From: CAIODY01 sp046051225 | GTDB lineage: Bacteria > Bacteroidota > Bacteroidia > Chitinophagales > CAIODY01 | Assembly: GCA_046051225.1 (NCBI GenBank) | Contig: JBJOOR010000016.1 | Span: 1-64,000 of the forward strand | Reading direction: 5' to 3' | DNA: 64,000 bases | In this document: positions 55,464 through 64,000 of the stretch, piece by piece | Layout: each line of letters starts with the position of its first letter | How positions within the stretch are numbered: the stretch's first letter is position 1 | The notes under the pieces: model-generated | Database searches by the model: none | What the model saw: the letters and a program-made list of their open reading frames with translations, nothing else | Told to the model about the DNA's origin: nothing | Translations under genes and position numbers: made by a program

Positions 55464-55883
55464 TTATTCTACGTAATCAGGGCGAACCATGAATTTTGTT
55501 AATACAGGCAATTTTTGCGCTGCCAAAGCTAATGCTTCTTTTGCAGTTTTCATAGAAACTCCATCAGCTTCGAATAAAATTCTTCCTGGGCTTACAGTTG
55601 CAACCCATAATTCAGGATTGCCTTTACCTTTACCCATACGAACTTCTGCTGGTTTTTTAGTTACTGATTTATCTGGAAAGATTCTTATCCAAACATTTCC
55701 CTCACGTTTCATGTGACGAGTTAAAGCAACACGAGCTGCTTCAATTTGGCGATCTGTAATCCAAGCAGTATCTAATGATTTCAAAGCAAATGAACCGAAA
55801 GAAATAGTGGCTCCACGTTTAGTGTTTCCTTTCATTCTTCCTTTCTGTTGCTTACGATATTTTACTTTTTTAGGCTGTAACAT
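55464..55883 (-). CDS. rplP: 50S ribosomal protein L16
   Basis: 139 residues, the usual length. MLQPKKVKYRKQQKGRMKG and VRMGKGKGNPELWVATV are canonical. Helps organise the A-site tRNA position. Confidence 0.98.
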   Translation of the reverse strand: MLQPKKVKYRKQQKGRMKGNTKRGATISFGSFALKSLDTAWITDRQIEAARVALTRHMKREGNVWIRIFPDKSVTKKPAEVRMGKGKGNPELWVATVSPGRILFEADGVSMKTAKEALALAAQKLPVLTKFMVRPDYVE

Positions 55884-55938
55884 TTTTATATGTTATTTGT
55901 TATTCTGTGTTATTGAATTTTTTCTAACTGAATTTAAC

Positions 55939-56769
55939 TTATCTTTTTCCACCACTTCTTCTGTCACCACTTCCGCCGCTATTACCACCTCTTCTATCTG
56001 AACCACCACCTGCATTCGGACGACGATCACCACCACCCCTTCTATCACCTCTATCAAAACTGCCCCTTCTTTCAGAATTTTCATTTCCGCCTGTGAAATT
56101 ATTGTCTGCTTTAGTTCCAAAGTTCATATTCAAATCACGTTTACCATAAACATCACCACGACAAACCCAAACTTTTACACCAATTATACCATAAACAGTT
56201 AAAGCTTCTGCTTGAGCATAATCCACATCTGCACGAAAAGTATGTAAAGGTACACGACCATGTTTCATTTCCTCGGTACGAGCAATTTCAGCACCAGCTA
56301 AACGACCACCGCATTTAATTTTAATTCCTTCAGCTCCCATTCTCATTGAACTTTGGATAGACATTTTCATGGCTCTTTTAAAATTTATTCGGCTCTCTAT
56401 CTGACGAGCAATTGTATCTGCTATGATTGCTGCATCCATTTCTGGACGACGAATTTCAACAATATTAATTTGAACATCCTTAGAGGTAACTTTTTTCAAC
56501 TCCTCTTTAATTCTATCCACTTCTCCACCACCTTTACCAATAATAATCCCAGGACGTGAAGTATGAACTGTAATAATTAAACGTTTTAATGTACGTTCAA
56601 TTACTAATTTAGATATTCCACCTTTTTGAATACGAGCTTTAATATAATTTCTGATTTTATCATCTTCAATTAATTTTTCAGCAAAATCTTTTTTACTTCC
56701 GTACCAGCTGGATTCCCACCCACGAATAATTCCTAAACGGTTACCTATCGGATTGGCTTTCTGACCCAT
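55939..56769 (-). CDS. rpsC: 30S ribosomal protein S3 with Gly/Arg-rich C-terminal tail
   Basis: 276 residues, about 45 longer than E. coli S3. Residues 1-215 are canonical, with a KH domain (TVHTSRPGIIIGKGGGEVDR, ~69-88) and the MGAEGIKIKCGGRLAGAEIAR segment. The tail (~220-276) is almost entirely Gly, Arg, Asp and Ser, with repeated DRRGG units; extended basic S3 tails occur in other Bacteroidota. S3 sits at the mRNA entry channel, where it helps unwind mRNA. Confidence 0.97.
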   Translation of the reverse strand: MGQKANPIGNRLGIIRGWESSWYGSKKDFAEKLIEDDKIRNYIKARIQKGGISKLVIERTLKRLIITVHTSRPGIIIGKGGGEVDRIKEELKKVTSKDVQINIVEIRRPEMDAAIIADTIARQIESRINFKRAMKMSIQSSMRMGAEGIKIKCGGRLAGAEIARTEEMKHGRVPLHTFRADVDYAQAEALTVYGIIGVKVWVCRGDVYGKRDLNMNFGTKADNNFTGGNENSERRGSFDRGDRRGGGDRRPNAGGGSDRRGGNSGGSGDRRSGGKR

Positions 56770-56792
56770 TTATTTCAGTTATTTAAGTTAAA

Positions 56793-57164
56793 TTATTTTT
56801 TATTTGTTTTTTCTGTGTCAACAGCTTTGCTATCAACCACTAATGTAACATGATTTGAACGTTTGCGCAAGCGATACATTCTACCTTGAGGAGCATTCAA
56901 ATATCTTTTAATTGTTACACCTTGATCAACCATAATAGTTTTTACATACAAATTACTATCTTCTGGACGCATACCTTCATTCTTTTGTTTCCAATTATCA
57001 ATAGCGCTCAACAACAATTTATACATAGGAATAGTTGGCGCTTTTTTATTGTATTGTAACATACCTAAAGCTTGTTCAACTTGTTTTCCACGAATTAAAT
57101 CAGCTACCAATCTCATTTTACGAGTTGATGTAGGTTGATTTCTTAATTTAGCAACTGCTTCCAT
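56793..57164 (-). CDS. rplV: 50S ribosomal protein L22
   Basis: 123 residues from the ATG at 57164, giving the usual MEAVAKLRNQPTSTRKMRLV; a TTG at 57176 is in frame but unlikely. The hairpin end APQGRMYRLRKRSNHVTLVV lines the exit tunnel, where macrolide-resistance changes occur. Confidence 0.97.
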   Translation of the reverse strand: MEAVAKLRNQPTSTRKMRLVADLIRGKQVEQALGMLQYNKKAPTIPMYKLLLSAIDNWKQKNEGMRPEDSNLYVKTIMVDQGVTIKRYLNAPQGRMYRLRKRSNHVTLVVDSKAVDTEKTNKK

Positions 57165-57195
57165 TTTATTTAGCAATAAATCTTTTAATAATTAA

Positions 57196-57465
57196 TTATT
57201 TGTTACCTGCCGCATGGCTTCTGAAATTACGTGTTGGGGCAAATTCACCTAATTTATGACCTACCATCATTTCAGATACATAAATTGGAATAAATTTATT
57301 TCCATTATGCACTGCAAATGTGTGACCTACAAATTCAGGTGTAATCATACTTCTCCTGCTCCAAGTCTTGATTACTGCTTTTTTTGCTCCTTCAACATTC
57401 ATCTTATCAATTTTTCCTTGCAAATTGTGATCAACGTAAGGTCCTTTTTTTATCGAACGTGCCAT
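57196..57465 (-). CDS. rpsS: 30S ribosomal protein S19
   Basis: 89 residues from the ATG at 57465 (MARSIKKGPYVDHNLQGKI); the frame is open 15 codons further but the standard start is here. The core TWSRRSMITPEFVGHTFAVHNG is canonical. Head protein of the 30S subunit. Confidence 0.97.
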   Translation of the reverse strand: MARSIKKGPYVDHNLQGKIDKMNVEGAKKAVIKTWSRRSMITPEFVGHTFAVHNGNKFIPIYVSEMMVGHKLGEFAPTRNFRSHAAGNK

Positions 57466-57534
57466 TTTATATTTTTTTTTGTTTTTAATTCTTCTTTTGA
57501 AGAAGAACAAGTTAACTACTTGATTTTAAATTAA

Positions 57535-58380
57535 TTAAACTGATAATTTTTTACCGTTTTTACGAGTAATAATAAAACGATTAGTTGGATTTTTAGGACG
57601 ACGTGTTTTATATCCTTTCGATTTAATATTAGTACGAGAACGCGGATGTCCGCCTGAAGCTTTACCTTCACCACCACCCATTGGATGATCAACTGGATTC
57701 ATCGCTACAGCTCTTGTTCTTGGCTTAATACCTCTCCAACGATTTCTACCTGCTTTGCCCATTTGCTGTAAGCTATGGTCAGGATTTGAAGTTGAACCAA
57801 TTGTTGCTTGGCATTCCATTAAAATCATACGAGTTTCACCTGAAGGCAATTTTACCGTAGCATATCTAACATCTTTAGCCGCTAACTGACCGTAAGTACC
57901 AGCGCTTCTTGCAATTGCACCACCTTTACCTGGTTGTAATTCAATATTATGAATTACAGAACCTAATGGAATACTTTTTATTTTCATTGCATTACCAACC
58001 TCTGGTGTTGCGGTATCACCGCTCATAAGTTTTGCACCAACTTTTAATCCATCAGGGGCAATGATATATTTCTTATCTCCATCTTTATAGTTTAACAGAG
58101 CTATAAATGCTGAACGATTTGGATCATATTCAATTGTCTGAACGATAGCAGGAACACCATGCTTAGTACGCTTGAAATCAATGATACGATATAATTTTTT
58201 ATGTCCACCACCAATATAACGCATCGTTCTGCGTCCTTGCGCATTACGACCTCCCGACTTAGAAATAAATTCTGTTAATGATTTTTCGGGTGCAGATTTG
58301 CTTACAGTAACTTCCGCATAAGCATTTCCTATGCGATGACGAGTTCCAGCTGTGATTGGTTTATATTTTTTTAAAGCCAT
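57535..58380 (-). CDS. rplB: 50S ribosomal protein L2
   Basis: 281 residues. MALKKYKPITAGTRHRI, the AIARSAGTYGQLAAKD segment and NPVDHPMGGGEG (with the histidine important for peptidyl transfer) are canonical. A primary 23S rRNA binder. Confidence 0.98.
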   Translation of the reverse strand: MALKKYKPITAGTRHRIGNAYAEVTVSKSAPEKSLTEFISKSGGRNAQGRRTMRYIGGGHKKLYRIIDFKRTKHGVPAIVQTIEYDPNRSAFIALLNYKDGDKKYIIAPDGLKVGAKLMSGDTATPEVGNAMKIKSIPLGSVIHNIELQPGKGGAIARSAGTYGQLAAKDVRYATVKLPSGETRMILMECQATIGSTSNPDHSLQQMGKAGRNRWRGIKPRTRAVAMNPVDHPMGGGEGKASGGHPRSRTNIKSKGYKTRRPKNPTNRFIITRKNGKKLSV

Positions 58381-58409
58381 TTTGTTTGCTTTATACTTGT
58401 TTTGTTAAA

Positions 58410-58700
58410 TTATATATTTGCGTAAAAATCAATACTATCTGTTTTTGAAACAGTAACGATTGCTTTTTTGTAAGAAGGTTTTCCTCCTACTGTTAATCCT
58501 TTTTTGGTATAACGTGTTTTTGTTTTACCTGGAATTATTGCTGTATTAACTGCTTCAACTGTTACGTTGTACATTTTTTCAACAGCTTGTTTAATTTGCA
58601 ATTTATTTGCGTCTTTATTTACAACAAAACCATAACGATGTGCTGTTTCAGCAAGTTTTGTCATTTTTTCTGTAACCAACGGACGAACTAATATTTCCAT
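58410..58700 (-). CDS. rplW: 50S ribosomal protein L23
   Basis: 96 residues. EILVRPLVTEKMTKLAE and the VEKMYNVTVEAVNT core are canonical. Docking site of trigger factor and SRP at the tunnel exit. Confidence 0.98.
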   Translation of the reverse strand: MEILVRPLVTEKMTKLAETAHRYGFVVNKDANKLQIKQAVEKMYNVTVEAVNTAIIPGKTKTRYTKKGLTVGGKPSYKKAIVTVSKTDSIDFYANI

Positions 58701-58735
58701 TTTATTTATCTTTTATCTATTTGCTTTAGCAAATT

Positions 58736-59362
58736 TTAGTTTAATGATTCTTCTATTTTTTTAACTGCAGCTACTGTTAAGATTAGCTTATCTGCATTCA
58801 ACAATGAATAGGCATTCATATTATCAGCAGTTGTAGTAGCTGTTCTTTCAATATTTCTTGCAGATAATGTAATATTTTTGGTAGACTCTCCTAAAACCAT
58901 TAAAGTTTTAGTATCACTTAATTTCAAATTAGCCAAAAATTGAAGATATTGCTTAGTTTTAGGCGTTTCGAAATCAAAATCTTCTACTATACAAATATTG
59001 TTTTCTTTAGCTTTAGCTGATAATACTGAAATTTTTGCTAAATCTTTTACTTTACTATTTAATTTAAAACGATAATCACGTGGTAAAGGACCAAAAGCTC
59101 TTGGGCCACCCGGATATTGAATATTTTTGATAGAACCCTTACGGCTACCACCTGTTCCTTTTTGTTTGTGTAATTTTTTTGTAGAACCGCTTACTGTAGA
59201 ACGTGTTAATGTGCTATGAGTACCTTGGCGTTGATTAGCTAAATATTGCTTAACACTTAAATATACAACATGTTCATTCGGTTCTGCACCGAAAATAGAA
59301 TCATTTAATGTGATTTCTTTCCCTGTTGATTTTCCTTCTTTATTTAATATTTCTAATTTCAT
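58736..59362 (-). CDS. rplD: 50S ribosomal protein L4
   Basis: 208 residues. The tunnel-reaching loop QRQGTHSTLTRSTVSGSTKK and the KQKGTGGSRKGSIK segment are canonical (~44-85). In E. coli L4 represses the S10 operon; that role cannot be inferred here. Confidence 0.98.
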   Translation of the reverse strand: MKLEILNKEGKSTGKEITLNDSIFGAEPNEHVVYLSVKQYLANQRQGTHSTLTRSTVSGSTKKLHKQKGTGGSRKGSIKNIQYPGGPRAFGPLPRDYRFKLNSKVKDLAKISVLSAKAKENNICIVEDFDFETPKTKQYLQFLANLKLSDTKTLMVLGESTKNITLSARNIERTATTTADNMNAYSLLNADKLILTVAAVKKIEESLN

Positions 59363-59398
59363 GATTGCTGATGTTAAATTTGCTTAGGTTATTTTTGA

Positions 59399-60019
59399 TT
59401 AATTTTTTTCAATTACTACAAAAGTGCCTTTCGAGCCAGGAATGGCACCGCTGATAACCATTAAATTTTGTTCTGGAAAAATCTTAACTACTTTAAGATT
59501 TTTTGTTTTAACACGATTGCCACCCATTCTGCCTGCCATTCGCATACCTTTCATTACACGTGAAGCGTCAGATGAGTTACCTAAAGAACCTGGCGCACGA
59601 CTTCTATCATGCTGACCATGTGTTGCCTGACCAACACCGCTGAATCCATGACGTTTTACTACGCCTTGAAAACCACGACCTTTAGTTTTTGAAATAATGT
59701 TAATTTTTTCGCCTTCGGCAAACATAGTAGAATCCACAACTTCTCCTAATGCTTTTTGCATATCGGCGTTGCGAACTTCATATATATATCTTTTGGGGGC
59801 TGTATTAGCTTTACTAAAATGACCTTTGGCACCTGCTGAAGTAGATTTTTCTTTCTTATTGCCAAAGCCTAATTGGAGAGCATTGTAACCATCGGTTTCA
59901 ATGGTTTTAACTTGTGTAACTACACACGGACCAGCTTCAATTACAGTGCATGCAATGTTTTTTCCTGCTGCATCAAAAATGCTGGTCATACCAATCTTCT
60001 TTCCTAAAATTGCTTTCAT
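59399..60019 (-). CDS. rplC: 50S ribosomal protein L3
   Basis: 206 residues. MKAILGKKIGMTSIFDAAGK, the glycine loop GQATHGQHDRSRAPGSLGNS (~132-151), which reaches the peptidyl-transferase centre, and MAGRMGGNRVKTKNL are canonical. It is the first gene of the visible cluster, with its own promoter at 60228-60257. rpsJ is not found upstream. Confidence 0.98.
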   Translation of the reverse strand: MKAILGKKIGMTSIFDAAGKNIACTVIEAGPCVVTQVKTIETDGYNALQLGFGNKKEKSTSAGAKGHFSKANTAPKRYIYEVRNADMQKALGEVVDSTMFAEGEKINIISKTKGRGFQGVVKRHGFSGVGQATHGQHDRSRAPGSLGNSSDASRVMKGMRMAGRMGGNRVKTKNLKVVKIFPEQNLMVISGAIPGSKGTFVVIEKN

Positions 60020-60126
60020 TCTATTCTTTAATTATTAGAATTATATTTTTTGTTGGTTCATCGATCAACTAAACGAACATTTGTTTGCTGACTTAAACCG
60101 TTTTTTATGATTTGAAAATTTGTTTC

Positions 60127-60143
60127 GTTTGATTTAATCAAAC
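60127..60143 (-). promoter_or_regulatory. Leader hairpin upstream of rplC
   Basis: Perfect 7-bp inverted repeat GTTTGAT/ATCAAAC with a 3-nt loop. With the AAGCCT/AGGCTT hairpin at 60181-60198, it suggests a structured leader, possibly a target for ribosomal protein autoregulation. Confidence 0.4.
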
Positions 60144-60227
60144 CTCTTTATTTTCTTATCACCCTAAAACCTTGTAAAATAAGCCTATTTAAAGGCTTTA
60201 ATTTATCTTACCCGTTTTTTGGGACTG

Positions 60228-60257
60228 CAAAGGTAACACAACTTCTAATAAAACCAA
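60228..60257 (-). promoter_or_regulatory. Bacteroidota-type promoter for the ribosomal cluster
   Basis: TTG at 60257-60255, a 19-nt spacer, and TACCTTTG at 60235-60228, an exact TAnnTTTG match. Expected start near 60221, giving a ~200-nt leader before rplC. Confidence 0.65.
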
Positions 60258-60330
60258 ATCTATTTTAAAATATTTTTTAACTATTTGTTATTAATGGCTG
60301 AAAGACTTATGATTGCTGCATTTTAATTTA

Positions 60331-63300
60331 TTAATATCTAAATGTTTTTAATCGTTCTTTAAATTGTTTGGTTAATACGTCGGTACCTCTTTGATAGGTA
60401 TAAAATTCTGTTGGCTTTTTTTCATCAGGGGTAACTTTGCGTTTTACGGGTTCAATTTTATTGATGGTTTCATTAAATCCATCATTACTACTATTCAATT
60501 GTAACACATGTCCACGATACATCCAACAATTCCAGTCAGCTTCGCTAGCTTCAAAATAAATATTAAAAAAATCATCGCCGCGTTTACCGCCAAACTCCAT
60601 GTATGCATAAATCTTTTTCCCAAAAAATGTTTCATTCATATTTAAAATGCCCACAGCGCAATTGCCTTTCCAGCTTGCTGAAAATGGATCGTACATCAAT
60701 TTCACATCGGTAAATGTAATATTGAAAGGTGTATTTTTTGGATACTCAAGTTTAGGTGTTTCGGCAGTTTCATCTGTTTGTTCTTTTATTGCTTTAAAAG
60801 CTTTTGTTACTTCTTTTGGTGTTAAGTATTCGCTAAATGCTTTTTCGTAAAATTGTAAATTCTTTTTGTAATCAATTGCATCTTTATCAGCTAATAAATC
60901 TACTTGCTCTTTTACTAAAATATTAAATAAATCTTTATTAAAATCAATCTTTAAGCCTATTACAGCGTTCATTACCATTGAGTTTTTATTCAAATCATAA
61001 GTAGCATTTCCAGCAGCTACTATTTTAATTCCAGGATAATTATATCCTAAATTAAATTTACCATCGCAATACATTTTATTAGTGTTATCATTAAATCTTA
61101 CAAAATCGCCTGTATTAGATTCACCACGTATTTTTGTACCCAAACCATACGTTAAATCGTTGGTAATTTTATTGTATTCTAATGTGCCTTGAGGTACAAA
61201 AATTTGGGCATCGCTAGGCGAACTAGCTGAAGCAAAAATAGCTGGATAAACACCTATTGAATCATAAGTACTTCTTAGTATTCCAAAATAAATAGGATTG
61301 CCTTTTTCATTTTTAGCATTTACTACATTGAATGTTCCCGAGTCGGCTTTGATTACTGAATTTAGAGTAAACCATTCAGTAGGAATTGTTGTACTTTTTA
61401 ATTTTAATCGAGCAAATCCATCTAGCGAAGGGTCACGTTCGGCGGCATTAAATTTAAAATATCCTTTAAAATTCATTTTTGAATTTAAAGCAAAGTTGTT
61501 TTCTTCTTTAATGTTTGAAAAACCCATGCTAATGATTTTGCCCTTGTGTTCATCCATTGTTAATGTATCTACCAACAATACTTGTTTGCCCGTAATTTTA
61601 CTATTAAAATCATATTTAGCATCGGTACATAAGTAATTATTGCGACTAAATATCTTTACTGTGGCATCATAAATACTATGATATTGATTTATAGAATCGC
61701 ATTGAATTTTGGCCTTGTGCAAAGTTTGCATTACAGCTTTGGGTTCAATAAATACTTGTCCGCTATCGGGCATTATTCTAGAATCGCCACTGTTTATGTA
61801 TGGTATGCCTGTTACATTTAGCATAAAATTTGATAAATTATATCTTGCATTTTTGCCTACAAATTTCAATCCCTTTTGCTCGGCATTTTGCGATAAGAAA
61901 ATGGCAGTATCGCCTGGGGGGCTAATGAAATCGAGCAATTTTTTATCCATATCCCAATGAAATTGATTGATTGAAGTAATGTATTGGTTATACACAAAAT
62001 TAGAAGCTAACTCTTTAGTATTAGATATAAAATCGCCGCTACGTTTTTCGAAATCAATTTTACTGTTTACATCTGGTGCTTTAAATGCAATATTACCATC
62101 TGATGTTTTAATCTGAATACCTGATGTATCAGCATTTACATGCTTTTTACCATACATCATTAAGGTGCTTGATAAGAAAGCTTCAGGCCAATCCAAACTA
62201 CCATAGCCTGTCATTCCTTTTGATGAAATTATTAACCCTCCTTTGTGTTTGGCAATATTGCCAAACATATTAAACGGTGTGGTATCCATTTTAACTTCCA
62301 TTCTGTCAGCGGCTGGTTCCCAATGTGTAAATACATTAGTATTAGTAGCAGATGGAAATTCAATTGGCGATGAAGTTTCATCTTGGTTAAATGTTTCTAC
62401 TTTAGCATTTAATGAATCGGGGGTAAACAAAATTTGTGTTGAATTTTGTTTACTTGCTTGAAATTGAAATTCGCCCGAACCTTGCAAGCCTGCATTGCTT
62501 AACGAAATGCCACCTACATAATTTCCCTTATCGGCATATAATGGAAAACCAGTGGATGGTGTATTGGTTTTAAAACCTAATGAGTAATCATTTTGTAAGG
62601 TTAATGTTTCTTCAAATTCAGGAAACACACCACCCGAATTCATAGTGCCTGAAAAATGAACCTGGTCTTTTGTAAATGTATTTAAACTATCCATTTCAAA
62701 TGGATTTAGCTTAAAATAAAATTTCTTTTTATCGTATGCATGATGATGTATTTTTTCATCATCATAATAAGTAAAAGTGGTATTGGTACAAATCAACTTT
62801 GGAAAGGCTGGTAATTTTACACGAGTGGATTTATTGAACGGACCATCAATTAATAAATCACCTGTGATGCCACAAATAAAAGTTCCGGTTCGGCGCAATA
62901 GCTCATGCACTCCGTCTGCATCTACTTTTCCTGTTCCTAAATAAATCATCATTGAATCGGCAGTGGTAATACTTACTTTAAATTTTGCATAATCAAATGC
63001 AAAATTTCTTCCTAAAAAATCTACATGACCGCCATAAAACGAGCCGCTAAAATCCATGTCTCTATTTTTTTTCATGGTTATTTTTCCATGGTTTGGAAAA
63101 ATGGTTACTTGATTTGAATCGCTTAGGTTAAATTGTTTTACCCCATCTATTTCAATATTATTATTAGTTAAATCTATTTGTGCTGCCCTGCCATTAGCAC
63201 TTTCTGATTTTATTTTAATATTATCAAAATCAACAAATTTTTTATTGGCTTTTACATAAGTAGCACCTTTGTCTTTTAATGTTACTAAATGTTTGTATTC

Positions 63301-64000
63301 ACTATAAAATATAAAGCCTTCTTCTGTTAGGTTGTATAAGGTTCTTTTGATAGTACCTTCGTCATAATTCGGGTTCATTTGTTTGGCTATTGTTTCAGCA
63401 TCTACTTCGTTGGTTTTATTTTTATCGCAATAAGCTACAATTACAAGCAGTGGATTAAAATCTGCCACATTCATATATTTCTCTAATCTATTTTTTTCAA
63501 AATAATTAAATGATTCAAATGCTGCAGGTATTTTACCTGCTGCCGTTATCATTACAAAATTAATTTTTGTACTATCAATACACCATACAACGGCTTCAGC
63601 ATTAGATTCGGTTTTGTGGTAAGAATCTACAAATGAAATTTTTGCTATTCCCATTTCACCACGAGATAATTTTAAAATTCTATTATTAATTGAAAACCGC
63701 AATTCGCAACCAGGATGAAAAATAGAATCTTTATCAATCAATATTTTTGCGATGGCATTATTAGATAATATTTCTTCACCTTTTTTTATAACAAATTCTT
63801 GAGATGTGGCTATTGCCACCAATTGGTCTTTTGTGTTATAAAATTTCATCTCGGCAGCTTTGCCATTCACACCCGTGCCTATTACACGGTTGCCTGCTAT
63901 ACCAAAACCACCCTTATATTTTACACCTTTTGCTATATCTTGTAGTTCGTAATAACCCGAAGAGGCAAATTTAGGATAGCTGCCATTAGGCGTACCAAGT
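60331..64000 (-). CDS. Very large protein of unknown function, 5' part outside the window
   Basis: The frame is open to the end of the window, so the N-terminus is missing; 1222 residues are visible. The internal GTG at 63870 is not a start. The visible part is almost all beta-strand. It has many short units ending in G/N turns, and repeated words for gain or loss of strands (e.g. KGNYVGGISLSNAGLQGSGEF at one turn, DGPFNKSTRVKLPAFPKL near 360). About residues 150-220 are a small helical, winged-helix-like segment (IAKQMNPNYDEGTIKRTLYNLTEEGFI). The overall picture resembles the long periplasmic beta-helix or AsmA/OstA-type proteins, but no family is recognised. It lies directly upstream of the ribosomal cluster on the same strand with no obvious terminator. 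Confidence 0.6.
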   Translation of the reverse strand, partial: LGTPNGSYPKFASSGYYELQDIAKGVKYKGGFGIAGNRVIGTGVNGKAAEMKFYNTKDQLVAIATSQEFVIKKGEEILSNNAIAKILIDKDSIFHPGCELRFSINNRILKLSRGEMGIAKISFVDSYHKTESNAEAVVWCIDSTKINFVMITAAGKIPAAFESFNYFEKNRLEKYMNVADFNPLLVIVAYCDKNKTNEVDAETIAKQMNPNYDEGTIKRTLYNLTEEGFIFYSEYKHLVTLKDKGATYVKANKKFVDFDNIKIKSESANGRAAQIDLTNNNIEIDGVKQFNLSDSNQVTIFPNHGKITMKKNRDMDFSGSFYGGHVDFLGRNFAFDYAKFKVSITTADSMMIYLGTGKVDADGVHELLRRTGTFICGITGDLLIDGPFNKSTRVKLPAFPKLICTNTTFTYYDDEKIHHHAYDKKKFYFKLNPFEMDSLNTFTKDQVHFSGTMNSGGVFPEFEETLTLQNDYSLGFKTNTPSTGFPLYADKGNYVGGISLSNAGLQGSGEFQFQASKQNSTQILFTPDSLNAKVETFNQDETSSPIEFPSATNTNVFTHWEPAADRMEVKMDTTPFNMFGNIAKHKGGLIISSKGMTGYGSLDWPEAFLSSTLMMYGKKHVNADTSGIQIKTSDGNIAFKAPDVNSKIDFEKRSGDFISNTKELASNFVYNQYITSINQFHWDMDKKLLDFISPPGDTAIFLSQNAEQKGLKFVGKNARYNLSNFMLNVTGIPYINSGDSRIMPDSGQVFIEPKAVMQTLHKAKIQCDSINQYHSIYDATVKIFSRNNYLCTDAKYDFNSKITGKQVLLVDTLTMDEHKGKIISMGFSNIKEENNFALNSKMNFKGYFKFNAAERDPSLDGFARLKLKSTTIPTEWFTLNSVIKADSGTFNVVNAKNEKGNPIYFGILRSTYDSIGVYPAIFASASSPSDAQIFVPQGTLEYNKITNDLTYGLGTKIRGESNTGDFVRFNDNTNKMYCDGKFNLGYNYPGIKIVAAGNATYDLNKNSMVMNAVIGLKIDFNKDLFNILVKEQVDLLADKDAIDYKKNLQFYEKAFSEYLTPKEVTKAFKAIKEQTDETAETPKLEYPKNTPFNITFTDVKLMYDPFSASWKGNCAVGILNMNETFFGKKIYAYMEFGGKRGDDFFNIYFEASEADWNCWMYRGHVLQLNSSNDGFNETINKIEPVKRKVTPDEKKPTEFYTYQRGTDVLTKQFKERLKTFRY

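Larger units (their letters stand above)
60020..60330. other. 311-bp intergenic region: rplC promoter and long structured leader
   Basis: Between rplC and the large minus-strand gene. In transcription order: promoter (60257-60228), then a leader of about 200 nt with two hairpins (60181-60198 and 60127-60143). No ORF and no terminator of the upstream gene are obvious, so some read-through into rplC is possible. Confidence 0.6.

Noticed and set aside
55893..56120. 75-codon ORF overlapping the S3 tail in another frame
   Set aside because: Its valine-rich sequence is the by-product of reading GGT/CGT-rich repeats out of frame.
63868..63870. GTG at 63870 as start of the large minus-strand gene
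   Set aside because: The frame stays open to the end of the window and the residues upstream (ELQDIAKGVKYKGGFG) look coding, so the gene is truncated rather than started here.
1..64000. CRISPR array, tRNA, rRNA, transposase or integrase
   Set aside because: Intergenic gaps above ~70 bp were read on both strands; no regularly spaced repeats, no tRNA arms and no recombinase motifs were found. The accessory cassette therefore has no visible mobility gene beside it.

Overview
The window is AT-rich chromosomal DNA from a member of the Bacteroidota, most likely a free-living Chitinophagales- or Saprospirales-like lineage (the phylum is secure, the order is a guess). The evidence is eight secreted proteins ending in type IX secretion (T9SS, Por) C-terminal sorting domains, Bacteroidota-type promoters (TTG about 20 bp upstream of TAnnTTTG), SdrD-B/PKD and lamin-tail surface proteins, a hybrid two-component system with a periplasmic beta-propeller sensor, a 482-residue GAPDH, and a long ribosomal protein cluster. 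No tRNA, rRNA, CRISPR array, transposase or integrase was found.

Layout. 1-2067: 3' part of a T9SS-exported protein. 2104-9515: a same-strand three-gene accessory cassette, the most interesting part of the window. It encodes an 897-aa protein with an N-terminal PD-(D/E)xK-type nuclease signature, a 37-kDa nucleoid-associated (YejK/NdpA) family protein translationally coupled to it, and a 1194-aa LRR-ROC-COR-TIR (ROCO-TIR) protein with a second P-loop at its extreme N-terminus. This looks like an anti-phage or other conflict system that I cannot match to a named one. 9906-17406: a probable minus-strand operon with a CotH-type secreted kinase, a carbohydrate-binding-like T9SS protein, an arylsulfotransferase-like propeller, a small exported protein, a VTC-type polyphosphate polymerase domain protein, a DUF4956 membrane protein and a small membrane protein. 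17617-21796: a haem-motif lipoprotein and two T9SS proteins, followed by a compact small transcription unit (about 21820-22024). 22140-29156: a multi-PAS hybrid histidine kinase, a cyanophycinase-like peptidase, D-aminoacyl-tRNA deacylase, GAPDH and a small exported protein. 29354-40149: two large T9SS surface proteins, a group of small DUF1801/VOC/SRPBCC genes, acyl-CoA dehydrogenase, an outer-membrane-like protein and heptose epimerase HldD. 40304-44388: a hybrid propeller-sensor kinase with a separate Hpt protein.

44511-60019: the L3-to-L17 ribosomal cluster on the minus strand (rplC-D-W-B, rpsS, rplV, rpsC, rplP, rpmC, rpsQ, rplN-X-E, rpsN, rpsH, rplF-R, rpsE, rpmD, rplO, secY, map, infA, rpmJ, rpsM-K-D, rpoA, rplQ). 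It is driven by a well-formed promoter and about 200 nt of leader upstream of rplC. rpsJ (S10), which normally precedes rplC, is not there. Instead a very large protein of unknown function, cut by the window end, lies upstream (60331-64000).

Co-operation of genes. The ribosomal cluster couples translation, SecY export and RNA polymerase alpha. The CotH/VTC/DUF4956 set suggests phosphoryl-transfer chemistry on exported or surface macromolecules. The nuclease/NdpA/ROCO-TIR cassette suggests sensing followed by nucleic-acid or NAD+ attack. The last two statements are inferences from domain content and gene order.
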